This document shows positions 1 through 5,526 of a stretch of 5,526 bases of DNA, piece by piece; the stretch's first letter is position 1, and the number at the start of each line of letters is the position of its first letter. Origin of the DNA: Sulfurovum sp. bin170 (lineage in GTDB: Bacteria; Campylobacterota; Campylobacteria; Campylobacterales; Sulfurovaceae); NCBI RefSeq assembly GCF_010892395.1, contig NZ_JAACKB010000009.1, positions 1 through 5,526 on the forward strand, in the 5' to 3' direction. Below the pieces are notes generated by a model. That model did not search any database and was not told the DNA's origin. It saw nothing but the letters and a program-made list of their open reading frames with translations. A program made the translations under genes and the position numbers.

Positions 1-71
1 AACATAACCTCCGAATCGACAAGGTTTTTTGTACAGCCAAGGCTTACTAGGTGTAGTTTTTTGTTTAACAA
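1..71 (-). CDS. rimO: RimO, ribosomal protein uS12 methylthiotransferase (N-terminal part only)
   Basis: RimO is a radical-SAM enzyme that methylthiolates a conserved aspartate of ribosomal protein uS12. Only the first 23 codons lie in the window; the rest runs off the left edge. The minus-strand translation contains HLVSLGCTKNLVDSEVM, the hallmark start of RimO (UPF0004/MTTase N-terminal domain). Cys13 would be the first of the three cysteines that bind the auxiliary [4Fe-4S] cluster. The radical-SAM CxxxCxxC motif and the TRAM domain are not visible. I chose a TTG start at 71-69: it gives the usual short lead (MLNKK) before the conserved strand, and GGAGA at 79-83 lies seven bases upstream as a ribosome binding site. 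No ATG or GTG lies in frame nearby. The gene is divergent from the lipoprotein gene. The family call is secure; the exact start is slightly less so. Confidence 0.9.
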   Translation of the reverse strand, partial: MLNKKLHLVSLGCTKNLVDSEVM

Positions 72-78
72 GTTTGGT

Positions 79-110
79 TCTCCAATATTTTTTAGTATTG
101 TATCAAAAAA
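79..110 (-). promoter_or_regulatory. Candidate rimO promoter and ribosome binding site
   Basis: Read on the minus strand, TTTTTTG (110-104) is followed after one base by TACAAT (102-97). This matches the T-rich -16 box plus -10 arrangement described for Campylobacter sigma-70 promoters, which often lack a clear -35. Transcription would begin near 90. GGAGA (83-79) follows and the TTG start is at 71, giving a leader of about 20 bases. There is no -35 match at the usual distance. The call is inferred from pattern alone. Confidence 0.45.
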
Positions 111-114
111 TTGG

Positions 115-196
115 TTTAAGTACTATATCTAGCTAAATTTTGTTATTATAATTAATGAAAAAATATGATATTATATTGCCAAATTTTAAAAGGAGA
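115..196 (+). promoter_or_regulatory. Candidate lipoprotein gene promoter and ribosome binding site
   Basis: A consensus TATAAT lies at 147-152 with TTTTG just upstream (138-142), which would place the transcript start near 159 and leave a leader of about 43 bases. TTTAAGTACT at 115-124 resembles the Campylobacter -35 element, but it is farther from this -10 than the normal 16-18 bases. A second, weaker -10 (TATATT, 173-178) is also possible. AGGAGA at 191-196, five bases from the ATG, is a strong Shine-Dalgarno sequence and fixes the start at 202. The 72-201 interval is about 80% A+T and holds both divergent promoters within about 50 bp of each other. Confidence 0.45.
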
Positions 197-201
197 GAGA
201 G

Positions 202-507
202 ATGAAGTATCTGTATCTGATAATAGGAGTCATTTTTATAGGTTGTAACAGTAAAAGTATAACCGTAGATACCAAGAGAGTAGTAGAGCCAAAACATGTT
301 GTAGAGGAAGAGACTATTATTGTAGAGGAAAAGGTTATTATAGAAGAGCCTAAAATCACAAAAAATATAAAACAAGATATTCCACCAAGTTGTGCAATAT
401 GGTCTGATGGTTGTAATGTTTGTACCCGTTTGAGTACAACTAAAGCCTCTTGTACTACATACCCTGCTTGTCATAATAGATTGGTCTCTTGTCTGCAATG
501 GCAGTAA
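202..507 (+). CDS. Small cysteine-rich lipoprotein with a DGCNxC motif
   Basis: This is a 101-residue exported lipoprotein of unknown function. Residues 1-14 form a short signal peptide (basic start, then a hydrophobic run) ending in FIG before Cys15, an acceptable lipobox although Phe at -3 is atypical. Residues 20-58 form a charged, low-complexity linker in which VEE/IEE units recur (VVEEE, IVEEK, VIIEEP), probably an extended spacer from the membrane. Residues 63-100 form a compact domain with six cysteines (64, 71, 74, 84, 90, 97) around CAIWSDGCNVCTR and SCTTYPAC. The DGCNxC followed by ACT-like and C-x-x-W-like signatures recur in small secreted proteobacterial proteins, from memory. 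The even number of cysteines fits disulfides or a metal site in the periplasm. The ATG at 202 has a strong AGGAGA five bases upstream. It is convergent with the GGDEF-EAL gene and seems unrelated to it. Confidence 0.8.
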   Translation: MKYLYLIIGVIFIGCNSKSITVDTKRVVEPKHVVEEETIIVEEKVIIEEPKITKNIKQDIPPSCAIWSDGCNVCTRLSTTKASCTTYPACHNRLVSCLQWQ

Positions 508-584
508 TCCCAAGTAGTTCGGGTGTAAACACGCCGATTCCAAAAATGCAGATTGCATATAAGAAAACGATGGCTTCAGCCGTG
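508..584. other. Convergent intergenic gap with a small hairpin
   Basis: This is the space between the stop of the lipoprotein gene and the stop of the GGDEF-EAL gene. It is about 45% G+C by my count, clearly above the neighbouring signalling genes. It contains a short hairpin at 519-537 (TCGGGTG, loop TAAA, CAC, one bulged G, CCGA) with no U-tract on either side, so it is not a standard intrinsic terminator. A second weak stem (GGC/GCC, 571-580) is followed on the minus strand by a short T-run, and could at best be a poor terminator for the GGDEF-EAL transcript. Confidence 0.4.
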
Positions 585-2315
585 CTAATTGACTGGCATT
601 AGGTACTCATCATAAAAAAGACTCACATCAGAGGTGGGCATCGGTCGGGCTATCCCATATCCTTGAGCCCTGTCACAACCTAGTTCCAATAGAGCAGGAA
701 GATGTTCTCTGCTCTCTACACCCTCGGCTACTACTATATATCCAAAGGCTTTTGCTAGTTGAATAGATGCATCTACGATAGAGTGGTCTCCTCTATCTTT
801 AAGCATACTCATAACAAAGCTCTTATCTATTTTGATAATATCAACTTTGAATCTTTTGATAGAAGATAGAGTTGAAAATCCTGTACCAAAATTATCTAGT
901 GCTATCTTGAATCCAAGTTTTTTAACCTCTTCTAATGCACTCTCATCTAAACTAATATCTTTGATAGCAATATTTTCTACAATCTCAAGCACTATTTTTT
1001 CTGGTCTCACAGAGGGATACTGCTCTAATAGTCTCTTTAACATAGATAAGAAATTTCTGGACTCAAACTCGTTAGAGCTTATATTTATACTTAGTAAAAA
1101 ATCATAGCCATCAGCTATCCATTTCTCATATTGGGCAAAAACACTCCCTATAATCCATCTTCCAAGATGACATATTATCTCTGTATTATCTAAAATATAT
1201 GGTAAAAAACTATCAGGAGTCAATAGTCCATTTTGTGGATGATTCCATCGGATTAACGACTCAAAAGCTACTATTTCACCATTTTTTATATCTATAACTG
1301 GTTGATAGTAGAGTAGAAACTCTCCTCTATCTATAGCTGTTTTTATCTCTCTACTCTTTTGAGCTTTTATCTTGAACTTGGACTCCTCATCTGCATCAAA
1401 AAATGCGTAAGGCTTTTTTGACTTTTTTGCAGAGTACATAGCTCTGTCTGCCTGTCTCAAAAGAGCCTCTGGAGTTATCGCACTCGACTGAGGAGAGTGA
1501 AATGTGATACCAATACTAAAAGAGATAGGTATAGTATGCTCAATACCATCATCATCTGTATATACTACAGGGGCTAAAAAGTTCTTCTCTACTCTCTTTA
1601 AGAAGTTCAATATATGATTATGCTCTTTTAAAAAGCCTATAGCAACAGCAAACTCATCTCCACCAAATCTTGCAACTATATCACCTTTTCTTAGAGATTT
1701 TAATAAATTTTTAGCTACACTTTTTAGGATAATATCCCCTGCCTCATGACCATAAGTGTCATTAATCAGTTTAAATTTATTTAAATCTATAGCCAAAAGA
1801 GCCACAGACCTATCCTCCCTAGCACTACGGTGTATAAGTTTCTCTAAAAGATTAAAAAAGAGTCTACGATTTGCTAGACCTGTCAACTCATCATGTTGAG
1901 AGGCAAACTCTAAATCTTTTTTATAGTTTTTCTGCTCTCTCTCAAGCTTAAGACTATTCACTATATCATCTAACGCTTCAAACATCTGTTTTGACTCTAA
2001 AGGTTTTAGGATATACTTATCTATCCCCATATTAATAGCTTTTTTTAGATAGTCCATATCACTATATCCTGTAAAGAGAGCTATTCGTTGATTTGGATTA
2101 AACCTCTTTATCTCTCTACTCATCTCTAACCCATTCATATTTGGCATAGATATATCTGTCAAAACTATATCAGGAGTCTTCTCTTGGTAGAGTTTAATCC
2201 CCTCTACACCATCACTTGCAACAAAAATCTCCTTAAAATATCGCTTTAATACACTTTTGACTATCCTTTGCGTTAAAATATTATCCTCAACATATAGTAT
2301 TGTAAAATTATTCAT
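585..2315 (-). CDS. Response regulator with REC, GGDEF and EAL domains (c-di-GMP turnover)
   Basis: This 576-residue cytoplasmic output protein is predicted to control c-di-GMP. REC domain, about 1-120: acidic pair Glu10/Asp11, phosphoacceptor Asp54 (TDISMP), Thr82 and Lys104, all present. GGDEF domain, about 135-305: DLNKFKLINDTYGH at 177-190, intact GGDEF at 218-222, and RKGD at 209-212 placed five residues before it, the RxxD inhibitory site, so a product-inhibited diguanylate cyclase is likely. EAL domain, about 320-570: Glu352, Asn411, Glu444, Glu447, Asp474, Lys495, Glu531 and Gln551 match the conserved phosphodiesterase residues, but EAL reads ESL and DDFGTG reads DNFGTG (Asn475). There are no transmembrane segments. 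The ATG at 2315 directly precedes the first REC strand, and its Shine-Dalgarno is weak. The gene lies 61 bp after the hybrid kinase, which is the obvious candidate partner, and has its own promoter. Confidence 0.93.
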   Translation of the reverse strand: MNNFTILYVEDNILTQRIVKSVLKRYFKEIFVASDGVEGIKLYQEKTPDIVLTDISMPNMNGLEMSREIKRFNPNQRIALFTGYSDMDYLKKAINMGIDKYILKPLESKQMFEALDDIVNSLKLEREQKNYKKDLEFASQHDELTGLANRRLFFNLLEKLIHRSAREDRSVALLAIDLNKFKLINDTYGHEAGDIILKSVAKNLLKSLRKGDIVARFGGDEFAVAIGFLKEHNHILNFLKRVEKNFLAPVVYTDDDGIEHTIPISFSIGITFHSPQSSAITPEALLRQADRAMYSAKKSKKPYAFFDADEESKFKIKAQKSREIKTAIDRGEFLLYYQPVIDIKNGEIVAFESLIRWNHPQNGLLTPDSFLPYILDNTEIICHLGRWIIGSVFAQYEKWIADGYDFLLSINISSNEFESRNFLSMLKRLLEQYPSVRPEKIVLEIVENIAIKDISLDESALEEVKKLGFKIALDNFGTGFSTLSSIKRFKVDIIKIDKSFVMSMLKDRGDHSIVDASIQLAKAFGYIVVAEGVESREHLPALLELGCDRAQGYGIARPMPTSDVSLFYDEYLMPVN

Positions 2316-2345
2316 TAGAAATCACTTTTAACTATTTTTAGGTTC

Positions 2346-2374
2346 ATTATAACATATTTAATATAAATTGTTAA
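2346..2374 (-). promoter_or_regulatory. Strong sigma-70-type promoter for the GGDEF-EAL regulator
   Basis: On the minus strand TTAACA (2374-2369) is separated by exactly 17 bases from TATAAT (2351-2346). An extended -10 TG lies one base upstream of it (2354-2353). This is five of six matches for -35 and six of six for -10, the best promoter match seen in the window. Transcription would start near 2339, leaving about 24 untranslated bases before the ATG at 2315. The -35 lies just past the kinase stop codon, so the regulator can be made separately from the upstream genes. Confidence 0.7.
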
Positions 2375-2376
2375 AT

Positions 2377-4968
2377 TCAAACAAATTTCATTAGAACATT
2401 TTTTAATCTCTCTATGCTCATAGGCTTTGAGAGATAATCATCCATTCCAAAACCGATATACTTCTCTTTGTCACCTTGTAGTGCATTAGCAGTCAAAGCA
2501 ACAATTGGGATATGTCTCTGGTGGTGTTCCATTTCAAAATCAAGAATATTTTTTGTAGCCTCGATACCACCCATTACAGGCATCTGCACATCCATAAATA
2601 TAATATCATACTGACTCTCTTTTCTACACTTTAGTGCTTTCTCTCCATTATCAACTACTGTAACCTCTATAGCAAATCTATTCAAAACAGCTTTCATAAG
2701 TTTTTGATTTATTAGATTATCTTCTGCCACTAATGCTCTTACACCTTCAAACTTTTGAGAAGACTCTTTTGGCTTTTCATTACTCTCTTTTAGAGTCTCA
2801 TTTAGTATCTCCAACGATTTTATAGTCCGACTAAAGTTAACAGGTTTATAGAGAACCCTATCTATCCTACTTTTTATCCTATCTAACTCCTCTTTTCTAT
2901 CATCTGCTAATATCAGTACGATTTTCAAAGAAAGCTCTAAAAATCGGTCAATCTGCCCCTCTTTGTCAAAACATGCATAGTCAATAAAAAGAAGATTTGG
3001 TAAGCTAGACTTTGGTAGATTTAGTATCTCTTGGCGTTCATAGGTACTAAATTCTGCTCCTGCATACTCTATATAGGTTTTTAAATTACCATCCACTCTC
3101 TTGTTATCATGAGGAGGAATATACCCAACTTTAAATCGACTCAAATCTAATCTAATTCGCTTTTTTATCTCTCTTGGTTTTTTCAATTTGAGAGAAAAGA
3201 AAAATAGAGACCCCTCTCCTATACTACTCTCTATATCTAATTTTCCACCCATTCGTTTGATAAATTGACTAGCGATACTAAGTCCTAATCCTGTTCCACC
3301 ATATTTTCTACTTGTACTAACATCAGCTTGAGAAAAAGCATCAAAAATTTTACTCCTCTCTGTAGGTGTAATACCGATACCTGAATCCTTTACCGAAAAC
3401 TTAAGAACAGCATCCTCTTTGGTCTCTGAAATCTGCAAAATAGATATTTCAATATAACCAGCAATAGGTGTAAATTTGATTGCATTACTTATCAGATTTG
3501 TAATGATTTGTGATATTTTAGTGGGGTCACCTAGTAGCTCTGTCGATATATATGGGTCTACAGAGACCTTTAGCTCAATCTTTTTCTCTCTTGCTTGTGC
3601 TATATAAGTATCTATCGTAGCTTCAAATTTTTTGATAGGATCAAAAGGAATAATCTCCAAATCAATTTTTCCTGCCTTAATCTTAGAAAAATCAAGAATA
3701 TCATTGACTATCTTAATTAGATTATTAGAGCTATCTTCTATAATTGAGACCATCTCCTTTTGATCTTCAAATAGAGGAGTCTCTTTTAATAACTTGGTAA
3801 AACCAACAATACCATTGAGTGGAGTACGAATCTCATGAGACATATTGGCAAGAAAAAGGTCTTTTGCACGATTAGGCTCTTTGATAGCATTGGCAAGAAA
3901 TCTATAAATCTCTATAGTGTCATTTCTCTGCAATATCTCTTTTATCTCTCTCTTTTTACTCTCATCCAAATCAACCTCTATATCTCGTAGGGTATCTTTT
4001 AAAAAACCCCTATCTCTATTAATATTGGTCAAAATATGCAAAATAGCCAAAAGAAGAATCAGAAGAATCAGAACAAGAAGAGATATAAAAATATACTTAT
4101 TCATCTCTCTCTCTTTACTGAGAAGTTGTCTCTCCAGATTGAGGGTATCATCATCAATCAATATATTTTGTGCATCCTTGATTCGCTTTGTCTTCTCTGA
4201 AACTCTCTGGGTCCACTCTTTAAGAGATATTGAGTACTCCCCTTTTGTTGATTCTATAAAAAGCTGAACCCTATTCTCAAATCCAATCTTGGAGAAGGTC
4301 TCTAGGTTTAGTATCTCATTGACTTTTAAAGCTATATTTTTATTTTTGAATGGAACAAAATTTGGTAAAACCCTCTTAGCCAATAGAGTATCCCAATGGA
4401 CTAAATCTTCGCTACTCATCGCTCTTGAATCTGTCAATATAAAAGCAAGAAAACTACTCTCCATATTGATACTCTCTCTTAGACGAATAAGTTTAAGCTC
4501 ATTTACTCTATTATTGGAAAGGGATACTCTGCTCATATAGGAGATTATGGTTTTACTTATACTGTTTTGATAAGAGTCAAAAAGAGTATCCAAGTAGTTC
4601 AAATCTAACAAATCAACTCTACTACGAACCTCTTTTAACTCTTTTAGTATAGATATAAGATTTTTTTTACTTAATATGGTCTCTCTATTCTCCCTAATCA
4701 AAAAATCTACTTCTATTCGTCTTTTTTTCAGCTCACTTAGACTAGTTTCATTTTTTCTACTCATATGTATAGCAGACGCTAATCTCTCCTTTTCAATCCC
4801 CTCTAGGAGACTGTTTAAGCTAGAGAAGATTGCTCTATTCTCTACCTCCACCTCTATCCTCTGATACTCTTTATATATGCCGTAAGTAAGATATGCCAAA
4901 ACACTCAATATCACTCCCATGCAGAAGATAAAAAAGAATGATACGCTTTTATCATCTAATATTCTCAC
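2377..4968 (-). CDS. Membrane hybrid histidine kinase with NIT-type sensor domain
   Basis: This 863-residue sensor kinase sits in the inner membrane. TM1 (about 9-32) and TM2 (about 292-314) bracket a roughly 255-residue extracytoplasmic helical region. Its start (LLEGIEKERLASAIHMS, then a run ending near 91) resembles the NIT nitrate/nitrite-sensing domain. A charged helix (315-370), with no clear HAMP or PAS, leads to the HisKA domain with His378 (NMSHEIRTPLNGIVGF). The HATPase has an N box at 491-495, DSGIG at 528-532 and GGTGLG at 557-562. Residues 611-725 look like a degenerate receiver. A complete receiver (about 742-863) follows, with Glu749/Asp750, Asp793, Thr826 and Lys848. No Hpt domain is present. 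The start is GTG, chosen because GAGGAGG lies five bases upstream at 4980-4974. The 11-bp gap to the PilJ-like gene implies one operon. Nitrate or nitrite as the ligand is a guess from the domain class. Confidence 0.92.
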   Translation of the reverse strand: MRILDDKSVSFFFIFCMGVILSVLAYLTYGIYKEYQRIEVEVENRAIFSSLNSLLEGIEKERLASAIHMSRKNETSLSELKKRRIEVDFLIRENRETILSKKNLISILKELKEVRSRVDLLDLNYLDTLFDSYQNSISKTIISYMSRVSLSNNRVNELKLIRLRESINMESSFLAFILTDSRAMSSEDLVHWDTLLAKRVLPNFVPFKNKNIALKVNEILNLETFSKIGFENRVQLFIESTKGEYSISLKEWTQRVSEKTKRIKDAQNILIDDDTLNLERQLLSKEREMNKYIFISLLVLILLILLLAILHILTNINRDRGFLKDTLRDIEVDLDESKKREIKEILQRNDTIEIYRFLANAIKEPNRAKDLFLANMSHEIRTPLNGIVGFTKLLKETPLFEDQKEMVSIIEDSSNNLIKIVNDILDFSKIKAGKIDLEIIPFDPIKKFEATIDTYIAQAREKKIELKVSVDPYISTELLGDPTKISQIITNLISNAIKFTPIAGYIEISILQISETKEDAVLKFSVKDSGIGITPTERSKIFDAFSQADVSTSRKYGGTGLGLSIASQFIKRMGGKLDIESSIGEGSLFFFSLKLKKPREIKKRIRLDLSRFKVGYIPPHDNKRVDGNLKTYIEYAGAEFSTYERQEILNLPKSSLPNLLFIDYACFDKEGQIDRFLELSLKIVLILADDRKEELDRIKSRIDRVLYKPVNFSRTIKSLEILNETLKESNEKPKESSQKFEGVRALVAEDNLINQKLMKAVLNRFAIEVTVVDNGEKALKCRKESQYDIIFMDVQMPVMGGIEATKNILDFEMEHHQRHIPIVALTANALQGDKEKYIGFGMDDYLSKPMSIERLKNVLMKFV

Positions 4969-4973
4969 ACAAA

Positions 4974-4980
4974 CCTCCTC
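4974..4980 (-). promoter_or_regulatory. Strong ribosome binding site fixing the GTG start of the kinase
   Basis: GAGGAGG lies five bases upstream of the GTG at 4968 on the minus strand. Its first base is the last base of the TAG stop (4982-4980) of the PilJ-like gene, so ribosomes finishing that gene end on the kinase initiation site. This favours translational coupling of the two genes. Confidence 0.75.
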
Positions 4981-5408
4981 TATAGATTTTTTTTATGATA
5001 CTGCTCTATATCCTTAAGTAAAATTTTAATATACTCTGTGGAACCAAGCAGTAGATGAGGAATAGAAGAGTCATTCACTCTATTTAAAAAAAATCTATTT
5101 ATTCTCCATACTCGATTAACTTTTCTCAATTTTTTTTCTAATTCATATGGATACCTGTAGACTTCTATCTCTTTTATATTATTATCAATATCTACAATCG
5201 CCTTTTTCATCTGCTCATAATTACTATGACTATCAAGACCCACCTGAAATGCCATATAGTATTTGATAGCTCTCTCTATAAGATACTGAATCTCTTTACT
5301 TGTCATCAACATCTTCTCCTCTTTGGAGAACTTATACTTATGCCCTTTTGCTATAGATTTAGCCCCCTCTAGCAGAACTTCACTATACTTCAAAATAAGT
5401 CTACCCAT
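4980..5408 (-). CDS. PilJ-like helical sensor protein, probably the 3' part of a longer or broken gene
   Basis: The 142-residue product starting at ATG 5408 is almost wholly helical. Residues 36-60 (TSKEIQYLIERAIKYY, then MAFQVGL) align by eye with the PilJ-domain pattern SGRQRMLSQRMAKYYL, but the Gly-Arg-Gln signature is lost. The middle (QMKKAIVDIDNNIKEI), Trp101 and the last helix (117-138) also fit that fold, which is related to the NarX/NIT sensor class. GAGGAG at 5423-5418, nine bases upstream, could serve the ATG. No signal peptide or membrane segment is visible. The same frame stays open for 38 more codons, to 5522, until a TAG at 5525-5523. That extension has a WRLIWFDRF...LLYCLEELRF pattern resembling the end of the visible repeat (WRINRFF...), as if from a first PilJ copy. 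It contains no ATG, GTG or TTG. The gene is probably co-transcribed with the kinase and may be its sensory partner. The family call is moderate. Confidence 0.65.
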   Translation of the reverse strand: MGRLILKYSEVLLEGAKSIAKGHKYKFSKEEKMLMTSKEIQYLIERAIKYYMAFQVGLDSHSNYEQMKKAIVDIDNNIKEIEVYRYPYELEKKLRKVNRVWRINRFFLNRVNDSSIPHLLLGSTEYIKILLKDIEQYHKKNL

Positions 5409-5441
5409 GAAGCGCAGCTCCTCAAGACAATAAAGCAGTCC

Positions 5442-5486
5442 GGTAGACTCGGTGAGTTTGTTAGCATCATTCTCACCGAATCTATC
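5442..5486. repeat. Strong imperfect inverted repeat inside the PilJ-like reading frame
   Basis: The arms GGTAGACTCGGTGAG (5442-5456) and CTCACCGAATCTATC (5472-5486) are complementary at 13 of 15 positions, with a 15-base loop. As minus-strand RNA one of the two mismatches becomes a U-G wobble, leaving a single A-C mismatch in a 15-bp stem. No U-tract follows, so it does not look like an intrinsic terminator. It lies about 35 bases before the ATG at 5408, in a stretch of about 45% G+C. Its role is unknown; it could be an operator, a leader structure or chance. Confidence 0.55.
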
Positions 5487-5526
5487 AAACCAGATTAAAC
5501 GCCAAGATTCTCTCAGAAAGGTCTAG

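Noticed and set aside
1..132. Plus-strand open frame running from the left edge to a TAG at 130-132
   Set aside because: It is the complement of the rimO start; the minus strand gives a clear RimO signature and the plus-strand peptide has none.
519..537. tRNA T-arm or integron attC-like site in the convergent gap
   Set aside because: The TTCGG and CCGATTCC pieces look superficially similar, but there is no acceptor stem, anticodon arm or paired GTTRRRY/RYYYAAC boxes.
133..558. Minus-strand 141-codon frame opposite the lipoprotein gene
   Set aside because: It lies antisense to the lipoprotein gene, which has a lipobox, a cysteine pattern and a good ribosome binding site. The opposite translation is tyrosine/asparagine-rich AT-derived sequence.
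561..584. Intrinsic terminator for the GGDEF-EAL gene (GGC TGAA GCC then TTTTCTT on the minus strand)
   Set aside because: The stem is only three to four base pairs and the T-run is broken, too weak to call.
3917..4864. Several plus-strand frames opposite the histidine kinase (and one at 832-1107 opposite the regulator)
   Set aside because: They are antisense shadows of genes with intact domain motifs. Their Ser/Leu/Ile-rich translations arise from reverse-complemented Arg/Glu/Asp/Asn codons.
585..5408. Signalling genes as a recently inserted island
   Set aside because: The G+C step at both flanks is suggestive, but no integrase, insertion sequence, direct repeat or att site was found, and both flanks are short.

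Overview
The window is AT-rich (33-35% G+C in the stretches I counted inside the large genes). It looks like chromosomal DNA of a Campylobacterota bacterium of the Sulfurimonas/Sulfurovum/Arcobacter kind. That placement is an inference. It rests on the form of the RimO N-terminus, on a TTTTTTG box just upstream of a -10 as described for Campylobacter promoters, and on a style of NIT-domain hybrid kinase and REC-GGDEF-EAL proteins that is common in that phylum. No mobile element, CRISPR array, tRNA or rRNA was recognised.

Layout. Bases 1-71 (minus strand) hold the first 23 codons of rimO, the uS12 methylthiotransferase gene, which runs off the left edge. A 130-bp divergent intergenic region (72-201) separates it from a small plus-strand lipoprotein gene (202-507) with a six-cysteine C-terminal domain. 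After a 77-bp convergent gap (508-584) come three minus-strand genes, read from right to left. The first is a PilJ-like helical sensor protein (4980-5408, probably only the 3' part of a longer gene). The second is a membrane NIT-domain hybrid histidine kinase (2377-4968). The third is a response regulator with REC, GGDEF and EAL domains (585-2315).

How the genes may work together. The PilJ-like gene and the kinase are 11 bp apart, and the kinase ribosome binding site touches the upstream stop codon, so these two are almost certainly co-transcribed. The regulator follows after 61 bp that contain a near-consensus sigma-70 promoter, so it can also be expressed alone. The simplest reading is a signalling module. 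An all-helical sensor, of the class that includes the nitrate/nitrite-sensing NIT domain and the PilJ domain, controls autophosphorylation of the kinase. Phosphate then reaches a c-di-GMP enzyme. The diguanylate cyclase domain looks intact, with GGDEF and an RxxD inhibitory site. The phosphodiesterase domain has altered active-site motifs (ESL for EAL, DNFGTG for DDFGTG), so net c-di-GMP synthesis is possible.

The most notable points are the PilJ-like reading frame that stays coding-like for 38 codons upstream of its only usable ATG until an in-frame TAG at the window edge, the degenerate receiver in the kinase, the altered EAL site, and a strong inverted repeat at 5442-5486.
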